DNA of 9,358 nucleotides, from NCBI GenBank assembly GCA_030531285.1, contig JAUNNW010000016.1:5972-15329 (forward strand), written 5' to 3'. This stretch comes from Synergistaceae bacterium (GTDB lineage: Bacteria; Synergistota; Synergistia; Synergistales; Synergistaceae). Shown piece after piece: positions 1 through 6,819 of this stretch (within the stretch, counting starts at the first letter, position 1; the number at the start of each line of letters is the position of its first letter). The notes below the pieces were generated by a model that saw nothing but the letters and a program-made list of their open reading frames with translations, was not told the origin of the DNA and did not search any database. The position numbers and the translations under genes were made by a program.

Positions 1-458
1 TCTTCAACTTTAAAGATATTTCCGACTATTACGTTGCCTATTTTGTCCGCAAACTGCTCGTAAATATACTGGCGCTCCGCGTCCTTAAGTCTCTGAATAA
101 TAACCTGACGCGCTGTCTGTGCGGCTATTCTGCCAAACTTGTCCGGAGACACCTTGACTTCTTTTCTTATCTGGTCGCCGAGCTCAAGGTCGTTATAGCC
201 TTCTTCCCTTGCTTCTTCAAGCGTCAGTTCCGCGTCGGGATTTTTTATCTCTTCGACAACGGTACGGATCTCCTCAATTTTGAGATCGCCTTCAGCGTCA
301 ATAAACGCTTCAACGTTTTTGTTCTGGTTGTACGGACTGGATTTCTTGTAAGCCGAGCTCATTGCCGCCTGCAGGCTTGCACGAATAATATCCTCCGACA
401 GATTTTTTTCCTCTGCAATGGTATGAAGAAGTTTTCCGAAATCTTTTACCAAAAGCAT
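1..458 (-). CDS. nusA: Transcription termination/antitermination factor NusA, N-terminal part (cut by window edge)
   Basis: NusA binds RNA polymerase and modulates pausing, intrinsic termination and antitermination. The 152 visible residues are the N-terminal, polymerase-binding domain. They begin MLLVKDFGKLLHTIAEEKNL and include the family block KFGRIAAQTARQVIIQRLKD at residues 108-127, followed by AER and an aromatic/acidic stretch. The S1 and KH RNA-binding domains lie beyond base 1 and are not visible. The ATG at 458-456 is preceded by AAGAGGGGG, eight bases upstream, so this start is well supported. The gene follows rimP by 61 bases on the same strand, the conserved rimP-nusA order, and no promoter or terminator is evident between them, so the two are probably co-transcribed. 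The identity is secure; only the truncation limits the annotation. Confidence 0.95.
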   Translation of the reverse strand, partial: MLLVKDFGKLLHTIAEEKNLSEDIIRASLQAAMSSAYKKSSPYNQNKNVEAFIDAEGDLKIEEIRTVVEEIKNPDAELTLEEAREEGYNDLELGDQIRKEVKVSPDKFGRIAAQTARQVIIQRLKDAERQYIYEQFADKIGNVIVGNIFKVE

Positions 459-466
459 TTTCTGTT

Positions 467-475
467 CCCCCTCTT
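467..475 (-). promoter_or_regulatory. Ribosome binding site of nusA
   Basis: Read on the minus strand this is AAGAGGGGG, eight bases before the nusA ATG. It contains a run of five G rather than the canonical AGGAGG core, resembling the G-run sites of rimP and uvrA in this window. Confidence 0.7.
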
Positions 476-519
476 AAAAATATTGAAATTTATATGGATA
501 AAACTGTCTGTATCCTGTG

Positions 520-1023
520 TTATTTTTTCTTGCGCGGCGTCTTCTTGAAACTCTTTTTCTGACCGCTCTCTTCCTCGTAAATCAGATTGGCTTTTCTGAT
601 ATCTTCAAAAGCTATCGTTCTTTTACCACCAGATTTGTCAATTACAACAATTTCGTCATCGGCTGCCTCGCAAAGCGTTGCCTCAAGTTTTTTGCCGCTT
701 TTGAGATTTATTGCAATCTTCTTTCCGCACTGCGCCGCATAATCCTCCATACAGAAAAGCGGACGCTCAAGACCGAGAGAACTCACCTCAAGATAGTAAC
801 GGTCGGGCAAAGCGCTCTCAACCGTATCAAGATAATCGGTAATCACTCTCGCAACCGTTTCGCAGTCCGACAAATCAACGCCGCCAGGCATATCAATATA
901 CGCGCGGAGAATATTCATGCCGCATTCGGAAACAAGCTCGAAACCTGCGCAGTTGTACCCCTCGGTTTCAATGCACTTCTTCATCTCGGCGTAAATTTCT
1001 TCAAGCCTTACACTATCCAACAC
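520..1023 (-). CDS. rimP: Ribosome maturation factor RimP
   Basis: RimP is a cytoplasmic factor that assists assembly of the 30S ribosomal subunit. The 167-residue product has the expected two-part plan: an N-terminal alpha/beta domain (about 1-85) ending in the family signature YYLEVSSLGLERPL (76-89), then an SH3-like C-terminal domain (about 90-150). The signature usually reads SSPGLDRPL, so L83 replaces the common proline. The protein ends in a lysine-rich tail (residues 155-167, eight Lys/Arg). The start is GTG at 1023-1021, three bases after an AAAGGGGGG motif; the TTG at 1020-1018 has more usual spacing and cannot be excluded. The frame is open back to a stop at 1092-1090 but contains no earlier ATG, GTG or TTG. 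It is followed by nusA, and it is preceded by its own promoter and a leader hairpin. Confidence 0.95.
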   Translation of the reverse strand: MLDSVRLEEIYAEMKKCIETEGYNCAGFELVSECGMNILRAYIDMPGGVDLSDCETVARVITDYLDTVESALPDRYYLEVSSLGLERPLFCMEDYAAQCGKKIAINLKSGKKLEATLCEAADDEIVVIDKSGGKRTIAFEDIRKANLIYEEESGQKKSFKKTPRKKK

Positions 1024-1026
1024 AAG

Positions 1027-1035
1027 CCCCCCTTT
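1027..1035 (-). promoter_or_regulatory. Ribosome binding site of rimP, next to a non-ATG start
   Basis: The minus strand reads AAAGGGGGG. The G run ends three bases before GTG (1023-1021) and six bases before TTG (1020-1018). Spacing slightly favours TTG, while the usual codon preference favours GTG. The site begins directly beside the T-rich tail of the upstream hairpin, so hairpin formation and ribosome loading could influence each other. Confidence 0.6.
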
Positions 1036-1068
1036 AACAAAAGAAAGAGCGGGACTGCCCGCTCTTTC
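1033..1068 (-). terminator. Intrinsic terminator or attenuator hairpin in the rimP leader
   Basis: On the minus strand GAAAGAGCGGG (1068-1058) pairs perfectly with CCCGCTCTTTC (1053-1043) across a four-base loop, CAGT. The stem is followed by TTTTGTT, a classic intrinsic-terminator shape: an 11-bp stem, GC-rich near the loop, then a U tract. It lies downstream of both rlmB and the promoter at 1096-1124, and ends ten bases before the rimP start. It can therefore end read-through from uvrB-uvrA-rlmB and also attenuate transcripts from the rimP promoter. Which role dominates is inference. Confidence 0.8.
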
Positions 1069-1095
1069 AGCAGTTGCTCCTGAAATAGCTTAGTT

Positions 1096-1124
1096 ATTAT
1101 ATACTTAGCGAATTACCAAGTCAA
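1096..1124 (-). promoter_or_regulatory. Near-consensus sigma-70-type promoter for rimP-nusA
   Basis: On the minus strand the -35 box TTGACT (1124-1119; five of six match TTGACA) is separated by exactly 17 bases from a perfect -10 box TATAAT (1101-1096). Transcription would start near 1088-1090, giving a leader of about 65 bases that contains the hairpin at 1043-1068. The promoter sits wholly in the gap after the rlmB stop codon at 1147-1145 and points toward rimP. Box quality and position make this the best promoter in the window. Confidence 0.85.
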
Positions 1125-1144
1125 GTACGCAATCTCGTAAAGAA

Positions 1145-1939
1145 CTATTTTCTGCTTCTCGTCCATTCAAAGAGCGCAAGCGAGGCCGCGACTGAGGCGT
1201 TGAGCGAGCCCGTACTTCCCTGCATGGGTATTCTTCTCAGCTCGTCGCAGGCTTTTTCCGCAGCATGTCCGAGTCCGTCTCCTTCGGCTCCTATTACAAG
1301 CAAAAGGCGCGGCGGCATATCTTCTTTGAAGAGCGTTTCGCTGCCTTCCATGGCAAGTCCGACAGTCCAGAAATTTTCGTCCTGAAACAGCTTTATCGTC
1401 TGCGCAACGTTTCCGGTACGGGCAACAGGCAGGCGCAAAGCCGCTCCGGCACTGGTTTTGACAACCGTTCCCGTGGGCATGCAACTTCCGCGTTTGGGGA
1501 TTATTACCCCGTTTGCCCCCGCCGCCTCGGCGCTTCGGATTACTGCGCCCAGGTTGTGCGGATCTTGGAGATGGTCGCAGAGCAGAACGAGGCACGGCGC
1601 CGGAGCCTTGGGAAGCGAAGTTATAAATTCTTCCGCATCAAGGAGCGTAACGGGAAGCATGTACGCTGCGGTTCCCTGATGATTTTCACCGTTGCAGAGC
1701 CTGTCCAGCGCGGCAGAGTCAACGCCGCTGAATACTATTTTTGACGCGCGGCATAGCTCTTCAATTTTTGCCTTTACGTGCGGCTGCACGTTTTTGGCAA
1801 GCAGCACCTTTGAGCAGCGTTCGGGGCTGTTTTCAAGCAGGGATATTACCGGATTTCTGCCCCAGCAGAGTTCTTCCGCAGTTTTTTTTCTTTCAGACAG
1901 ATATTCCCGCTGTTTATTTCTGTTTTCTGCTTTTCTCAT
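1145..1939 (-). CDS. rlmB: TrmH/SpoU-family 23S rRNA 2'-O-ribose methyltransferase, RlmB-like
   Basis: This is a 264-residue SPOUT-class enzyme. Family members transfer a methyl group from S-adenosylmethionine to a ribose 2'-OH; RlmB acts on a guanosine of 23S rRNA (G2251 in E. coli). An N-terminal L30e-like substrate-binding domain spans about 22-95. The three SpoU motifs follow: motif 1 around DPHNLGAVIRSAEA (126-139, with N129 and R135), motif 2 VIGAEGDGL (215-223), and motif 3 IPMQGSTGSLNASVA (237-251, with N247). A basic, lysine/arginine-rich leader occupies residues 1-20. The ATG at 1939 has a canonical GGAGG six bases upstream. It overlaps the end of uvrA by 26 bases, so its ribosome binding site lies inside uvrA and translation is probably coupled. 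The exact target nucleotide is inferred from the family; another TrmH-type rRNA or tRNA methyltransferase is possible. Confidence 0.9.
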   Translation of the reverse strand: MRKAENRNKQREYLSERKKTAEELCWGRNPVISLLENSPERCSKVLLAKNVQPHVKAKIEELCRASKIVFSGVDSAALDRLCNGENHQGTAAYMLPVTLLDAEEFITSLPKAPAPCLVLLCDHLQDPHNLGAVIRSAEAAGANGVIIPKRGSCMPTGTVVKTSAGAALRLPVARTGNVAQTIKLFQDENFWTVGLAMEGSETLFKEDMPPRLLLVIGAEGDGLGHAAEKACDELRRIPMQGSTGSLNASVAASLALFEWTRSRK

Positions 1940-4769
1940 TTTTTTCCTCCGTTTTGCCGCGTGCGGTTTCTTTCAGAAACTGTCCGAGATATTTTCCCGT
2001 TTCCGTTCCGGATACGGCAATCTGTGCCGGCGTGCCTTTTGCCGCTATTTCACCGCCGTTTTTGCCTCCGTCAGGCCCAAGGTCAATTATATAGTCAGAC
2101 GAGGCAAGCACGTCAAGATTGTGTTCTATAACTATTACCGAATTTCCCTGGTCAACAAGCCTGTGCAGAAGTTTAAGCAGTTTTCGCACATCCGTGTAGT
2201 GCAGTCCGGTTGTTGGTTCGTCAAGCAAATACAAAGTGTTGCCACGGAATTTTTTGCTCAGTTCCGCAGCAAGTTTTACGCGTTGGGCTTCTCCGCCGCT
2301 CAAGGTTGTCGCGGACTGTCCAAGTCGTATATAGCCAAGCCCCGCTTCCTGTATCACCTTGAGTTTGTTGACAATTTTCGGTATTCCGGCAAAAAGTTCG
2401 CAAGCTTCGTCAACAGTCAGGCTCAGAACATCAGCTATCGAGTGTCCCTTGTATTTCACTTCAAGCGTTTCGCGGTTGTAACGCTGCCCTTTGCAGACGT
2501 CGCATTTTACATAGACATCGGGCAAAAAGAGCATGGAAACTTTCAAAACTCCGTCGCCGTTGCAGGCTTCACATCTTCCGCCTTTGACATTGAAACTAAA
2601 ACGACCCGGAGCGTAGCCGCGCAGTTTTGCTTCGTGCAGTTCGGAGAAAAATTCGCGTATGGCTGAAAATACTCCGGTATAGGTTGCGGGGTTTGAGCGC
2701 GGCGTACGCCCTATTGGGCTTTGGTCAACAAGAACAACGTTGCGCAGTTTTTCCCAGCCTTTAATTTCGTCAAATTTTCCCGAACGTTCGCGGTATTCGC
2801 TGTCAAATTTACCGCGCAGCCCCTTGTAAAGTATTTCGTAAAGCAGCGTGCTTTTGCCTGAGCCTGAAACACCGCTGACTGCGCCGAACACGCCGAGAGG
2901 AATTTCAACTTTTATATTTTTAAGGTTGTTTTCGCGACAGCCGGTAAGTTTCAGCCAGCCGTTCGGTCTTCTGTATTTTTTGACAGGGCTGTACACGCCG
3001 TCTGCTTCCCCGCGCAGATATTTCGCTGTGGAGGAATCGCCTTTGCGCAGTTCGTACGCGCTGCCTTCAGCCACCAAATAACCTCCGTTTTCTCCCGCTT
3101 CAGGTCCCAATTCCACAAGATAATCGGCGGCAAGCATTGTATCCCTGTCGTGTTCGACTACTACAACACTGTTTCCAAGGTCGCGTATCACTTTCAGTGT
3201 GGACAGCAGTTTGTTTGTATCGCGCGGATGAAGTCCTATCGTTGGTTCATCAAGCACGTATAGAACTCCTGTGAGCTGCGAGCCTATCTGTGTCGCAAGG
3301 CGGATTCTTTGGCTTTCTCCGCCCGAAAGAGTGTCAGCTCGGCGCGAGAGCGTGAGATAACCGGCGCCGACATCAACAAGAAAAGCAAGACGCTTGCGTA
3401 CTTCGTTGACCGCCTGTCCGACAATTTTCTGTTCTTGTTTTCCAAGTTTAAGCCCGTCAAGCACTTTTATATGTTCCTCAACGGTGAGATTGGAGAGTTC
3501 CGCGATGTTATAGCCGCCAAGCGTCACAGCGAGAGCTTCAGGTCGCAACCTTGCCCCGTGGCAAGAGGAACATTCGTCTTCAACGCGGTAACGCGAAAGT
3601 TCTTCGCGGTAATTTTCGGATTCAGTTTCGCTGTAACGTCTTTCAAGCCACGGAAGCAACCCAGGGTAATGCCCGTTGTATTCCCAGTCGCCGTGTTTGG
3701 TTTCAAAAATCATTGGAATTTTTTCATCGCTTCCGTGAACGAGGGCATAGCGTACTTCTTCCGGCAGCCCGCCAAACGGCTTTGAAATGTCCCAGCCTTT
3801 AAAATCAGCAAGTGCGTGAGCCTTTTCAATCATGTATTTCATAGTCTTCCACGGAAGAAACGCGCCGTCGTCCAAAGTCAACGCGGGGTCAACAGACAGT
3901 TCTTCGGAAAAATGCGCGTGAAAACCAAGCCCTGAACATTCAGGGCAGGCGCCTGAAGGCGCGTTGAACGAGAAAAATCTCGGTTCAATTTCGGGAAGGC
4001 TGATTTCACAGTCAGGACAGATGTAACGTTCTGTCAGTTCAAGTTCCGGTTTGTCTTTTGAAACAAGCAAAACAAAACCGTCTGAAAGTTTCAGCGCCAT
4101 TTCAACCGCTTCGGTGAGTCGCATTCTGTTGTCTTCGCGCACCTTAAGCCTGTCTATGACACACTCTATTGTATGCCGCTTGTTCTTTGCAAGCTCTACT
4201 TCTTCCTCCAGCCACACGATGTCTCCGTCAATGCGCGCGCGAAGATAGCCCTGTTTATGTAGTTTTTGCAATGTATTCTTAAATTCGCCCTTCTTCCCTT
4301 TCACGACAGGAGAATAAATTTCAAGCGGCAATCCATCGTATTCGCGAAAAATTTTGTCAACAATTTCGTCAACGCTGTATCGATGCACTTCTTTCCCACA
4401 CTTCGGACAGTGAGGGGTTCCTGCCCTGCCAAAAAGCAGACGAAGGTAATCGTATATTTCGGTTACAGTTCCAACTGTTGAGCGCGGGTTGTGATTCGTT
4501 CCTTTCTGTTCTATCGAAATTGCCGGAGAAAGTCCCGTTATCTCGTCAACGTCGGGTTTGTCCGACATTCCGAGGAATTGCCTTGCGTAGGAGGAAAGGG
4601 ATTCAACGTAGCGGCTTTGTCCTTCAGCATAGATGGTATCAAAAGCAAGCGATGATTTTCCGCTGCCCGACGGCCCCGTTATGACTACCAGTTGATATTT
4701 CGGTATTTCAACGTCTATGTTTTTTAAATTGTTTTGCCTTGCGCCCCTTATGCTTATGCACTGTTTCAA
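1914..4769 (-). CDS. uvrA: Excinuclease ABC subunit UvrA
   Basis: UvrA is the damage-sensing ATPase of nucleotide excision repair; it dimerises, scans DNA and loads UvrB. The 951-residue length is normal. Both ABC modules are complete. The first has Walker A GPSGSGKSS (32-40), signature LSGGESQR (481-488) and Walker B LYVLDEP (503-509). The second has Walker A GVSGSGKST (633-641), signature LSGGEAQR (823-830) and Walker B LYLLDEP (846-852). Zinc-binding cysteine pairs are C251/C254 with C275/C278, and C733/C736 with C756/C759; further CxxC pairs lie at 121/124 and 400/403. The start is TTG at 4769-4767, chosen because the following ISIRGARQNNLKNI matches the conserved UvrA N-terminus and a G-rich ribosome binding site lies six bases upstream. 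The gene overlaps uvrB by 62 bases and rlmB by 26. The C-terminus ends in a lysine-rich tail. Confidence 0.98.
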   Translation of the reverse strand: MKQCISIRGARQNNLKNIDVEIPKYQLVVITGPSGSGKSSLAFDTIYAEGQSRYVESLSSYARQFLGMSDKPDVDEITGLSPAISIEQKGTNHNPRSTVGTVTEIYDYLRLLFGRAGTPHCPKCGKEVHRYSVDEIVDKIFREYDGLPLEIYSPVVKGKKGEFKNTLQKLHKQGYLRARIDGDIVWLEEEVELAKNKRHTIECVIDRLKVREDNRMRLTEAVEMALKLSDGFVLLVSKDKPELELTERYICPDCEISLPEIEPRFFSFNAPSGACPECSGLGFHAHFSEELSVDPALTLDDGAFLPWKTMKYMIEKAHALADFKGWDISKPFGGLPEEVRYALVHGSDEKIPMIFETKHGDWEYNGHYPGLLPWLERRYSETESENYREELSRYRVEDECSSCHGARLRPEALAVTLGGYNIAELSNLTVEEHIKVLDGLKLGKQEQKIVGQAVNEVRKRLAFLVDVGAGYLTLSRRADTLSGGESQRIRLATQIGSQLTGVLYVLDEPTIGLHPRDTNKLLSTLKVIRDLGNSVVVVEHDRDTMLAADYLVELGPEAGENGGYLVAEGSAYELRKGDSSTAKYLRGEADGVYSPVKKYRRPNGWLKLTGCRENNLKNIKVEIPLGVFGAVSGVSGSGKSTLLYEILYKGLRGKFDSEYRERSGKFDEIKGWEKLRNVVLVDQSPIGRTPRSNPATYTGVFSAIREFFSELHEAKLRGYAPGRFSFNVKGGRCEACNGDGVLKVSMLFLPDVYVKCDVCKGQRYNRETLEVKYKGHSIADVLSLTVDEACELFAGIPKIVNKLKVIQEAGLGYIRLGQSATTLSGGEAQRVKLAAELSKKFRGNTLYLLDEPTTGLHYTDVRKLLKLLHRLVDQGNSVIVIEHNLDVLASSDYIIDLGPDGGKNGGEIAAKGTPAQIAVSGTETGKYLGQFLKETARGKTEEKNEKSRKQK

Positions 4770-6738
4770 GTTTTTCTCCCCCCCTCAGTTCCTGTATAAA
4801 ATCTCTAAGTTCCGCTGCCCGTTCGAAATCAAGTTTTTCAACCGCAGTCCACATGGCTTTTTCAAGTTCTTTGAGGTCGTATTCTTTTTCCTTCGCCTCG
4901 ACAGCGACGGAACCCGCGTATATGCCGTCCTCGGCAAGTATTTCCTCCGGCAGCAGATTCTTAACTGCTTTTTGCACGCTTTTAGGCGCTATTCCGTGCT
5001 TTTCATTGTATGCAATTTGAATTTCCCTGCGCCTTGCGGTTTCTTTAACAGTCGCATCTATGCTGTCAGTAATCGTATCCGCAAAAAGAATCACGCGTCC
5101 CGCTTCGTTTCTCGCAGCTCTGCCAACCATTTGTATAAGCGACCGGTGCGCGCGCAGAAAACCTTCCTTATCTGCGTCAAGTATAGCGACAAGCGATACT
5201 TCCGGCAAGTCAAGGCCTTCTCTCAGCAAATTTACTCCTACCAGCACGCTGAACACTCCAAGCCGCAAATCTTTAAGCAGTTCGGCACGTTCAAAGGTAT
5301 CAAGCTCTGAATGTATATATCGTACCTTTATTCCGAGTTCTGCAAGATATTCCGCCAAATCTTCGGCGGAACGTTTTGTAAGCGTTGTTACCAGCGCGCG
5401 CTCACCCCGCTCGACGATTGTCCGCAACTCCGCAACAAGAGCGTCAACCTGTCCGGTTGCGGGCTGAACCTCTATGACAGGGTCAGGAAGCCCTGTCGGG
5501 CGTATAAGCTGTTCAACAACGTGGAGAGAATGCGAAAACTCATAATCCCCCGGCGTTGCAGAAACGAAAAGCGCGTCTTTATGCAGTTTGGGTTCAAATT
5601 CATCCCATTTCAGCGGGCGGTTGTCAAAACACGACGGCAGTCTGAAGCCGTGTTCGACAAGCACCTCCTTCCGCGCGCGGTCGCCGTTGTACATTCCGCG
5701 CACCTGCGGCAGGGTTATATGCGATTCATCGACAAATATAAGCGCATCAGGCGGGAAAAAATCCAGCAGAGTCCCCGGAGGCTCTCCCTTTTCACGCCCC
5801 TCAAGAAAACGCGAATAATTTTCAATTCCGGAACAGTAACCAACCTCATTCAGCATTTCAAGATCGTAGGTCGTTCTCATTTTCAGCCGTTCGGCTTCAA
5901 GCAGCTTGCCCTCTTTGTTCAGCCTGAGCAGACATTCTTCAAGCTCCTGTTTTATGCCTTCTGAAGCCCGTTCTATCGCTTCTCTTGTCGTAACGTACTG
6001 CTCTGACGGATAAATTCCTATGTGGTCCGTAACCTTTACGCAGCGGCTGCTTACAGGATCTATTTCCTCCAGCCTGTCTATCTCATCGTCAAAGAAACCT
6101 ATCCTGACAGCAGTGTCGCTGTACGACGGAAAAATCTCTATAAACTCTCCCCTGCTGCGAAAAGTTCCTGGCGTGAGCGTTAAATCGTTTCTCGTGTAAT
6201 AAGCGTCAATCAGTCGCGCCATAAATGCTCTGCGTTCCCACGTCTGCCCCGTTTTGAGCCAGATAATCGCGTCCTCGTAGTTCTGCCGCTTCCCAAGACC
6301 GTAAATGCTTGAAACTGAAGCAACAACAATAACGTCCCGCCGTTCAAGCAACGCTTTTGTCGTCGCAAGCCGCAGTTTTTCAATGCGTTCGTTGACGGAG
6401 GCATCCTTTTCAATGTAAATATCCTGTGCAGGCATATAAGCCTCCGGCTGATAATAGTCATAATAGCTTACAAAATAATTTACGGAATTTTCGGGGAAAA
6501 ACTCTTTGAATTCGCTGTAAAGCTGAGCCGCAAGCGTTTTGTTGTGTGCCATGATAAGCGTCGGACGCTGAAGCCCCTGGATAATATTCGCCATGGTAAA
6601 AGTCTTTCCGCTGCCTGTAACCCCAAGCAGCGTCTGAACGGCGTGTTCTTCTATGAAGCCCTTCAGCAGCTTTTCAACAGCCTCAGACTGGTCTCCGGAC
6701 ATAGACCACGGAGACATGAGCTTAAATTTCTCATTCAT
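4708..6738 (-). CDS. uvrB: Excinuclease ABC subunit UvrB
   Basis: UvrB is the damage-verifying helicase-like subunit of nucleotide excision repair. UvrA loads it onto the lesion and it then recruits UvrC. The 676-residue length is typical. Visible elements in order are Walker A GVTGSGKT (39-46), the beta-hairpin region SYYDYYQPEAYMP (91-103) whose tyrosines probe DNA, DEAD-like Walker B FVDESH (335-340), SATPGDYE (393-400), helicase motif VI QMVGRAARN (536-544), and the C-terminal UVR motif (about 622-652) that contacts UvrC. After it comes a very basic tail, residues 661-676, with twelve Lys, Arg or His out of sixteen; it lies in the stretch overlapping uvrA. The ATG at 6738 gives MNEKFKLMSPWSMSGDQ, matching the family N-terminus, although only a weak AGGT precedes it. 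uvrC is not in this window. Confidence 0.98.
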   Translation of the reverse strand: MNEKFKLMSPWSMSGDQSEAVEKLLKGFIEEHAVQTLLGVTGSGKTFTMANIIQGLQRPTLIMAHNKTLAAQLYSEFKEFFPENSVNYFVSYYDYYQPEAYMPAQDIYIEKDASVNERIEKLRLATTKALLERRDVIVVASVSSIYGLGKRQNYEDAIIWLKTGQTWERRAFMARLIDAYYTRNDLTLTPGTFRSRGEFIEIFPSYSDTAVRIGFFDDEIDRLEEIDPVSSRCVKVTDHIGIYPSEQYVTTREAIERASEGIKQELEECLLRLNKEGKLLEAERLKMRTTYDLEMLNEVGYCSGIENYSRFLEGREKGEPPGTLLDFFPPDALIFVDESHITLPQVRGMYNGDRARKEVLVEHGFRLPSCFDNRPLKWDEFEPKLHKDALFVSATPGDYEFSHSLHVVEQLIRPTGLPDPVIEVQPATGQVDALVAELRTIVERGERALVTTLTKRSAEDLAEYLAELGIKVRYIHSELDTFERAELLKDLRLGVFSVLVGVNLLREGLDLPEVSLVAILDADKEGFLRAHRSLIQMVGRAARNEAGRVILFADTITDSIDATVKETARRREIQIAYNEKHGIAPKSVQKAVKNLLPEEILAEDGIYAGSVAVEAKEKEYDLKELEKAMWTAVEKLDFERAAELRDFIQELRGGEKLETVHKHKGRKAKQFKKHRR
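4776..4785 (-). promoter_or_regulatory. Ribosome binding site of uvrA, inside uvrB, ahead of a TTG start
   Basis: The minus strand reads AGGGGGGGAG, six bases before TTG at 4769-4767. It includes seven consecutive G and lies within codons 652-655 of uvrB. Together with the 62-base gene overlap and the weak TTG codon, it suggests that uvrA translation depends on ribosomes finishing uvrB. Confidence 0.65.
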
Positions 6739-6819
6739 GACCTAATTTTAACACGGTAACCTGCGTTTTTTGTTGTATACTTTCTGCATGAAAATTATCT
6801 CTTGCAGGGAGTGATTCAC
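6739..6819. promoter_or_regulatory. Divergent uvrB/ddh intergenic region with a possible ddh -10 box
   Basis: These 81 bases must serve two outward-facing genes. On the plus strand TATACT (6776-6781) matches five of six -10 positions, but no good -35 box lies 16-18 bases upstream. On the minus strand TAAAAT (6750-6745) is -10-like yet would place the transcript start almost at the uvrB ATG, and it too lacks a -35 match. A short inverted repeat, CTGCA (6784-6788) with TGCAG (6803-6807), lies just after the plus-strand -10 candidate. I saw no SOS box of the CTGT-N8-ACAG or GAAC-N4-GTTC type. Confidence 0.35.
6806..6811 (+). promoter_or_regulatory. Ribosome binding site deciding the ddh start
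   Basis: AGGGAG lies eight bases before the ATG at 6820-6822. A TTG at 6802 is in frame but overlaps this site and has no ribosome binding site of its own, so the ATG at 6820 is preferred. Confidence 0.75.

Noticed and set aside
517..1083. A 188-codon plus-strand open frame over rimP.
   Set aside because: RimP on the minus strand explains the sequence; the plus-strand product has no recognisable feature.
1024..1092. A leader peptide or longer RimP N-terminus, prompted by AGGAG on the minus strand at 1081-1077.
   Set aside because: The rimP frame is open here but has no ATG, GTG or TTG before 1023, and no start codon is suitably spaced after AGGAG.
1692..2666. A 324-codon open frame on the plus strand opposite rlmB and uvrA.
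   Set aside because: It lies entirely antisense to two certain genes; the translation is aromatic- and arginine-rich with no recognisable domain, as expected of a shadow frame.
4717..5964. Long plus-strand open frames opposite uvrB (4717-5310 and 5311-5964).
   Set aside because: They are antisense to the well-supported uvrB gene, show no family motif, and have no ribosome binding site that I could see.
6739..6819. An SOS (LexA) operator upstream of uvrB.
   Set aside because: Neither the CTGT-N8-ACAG type nor the GAAC-N4-GTTC type is present; other lineage-specific LexA motifs cannot be judged without comparison.
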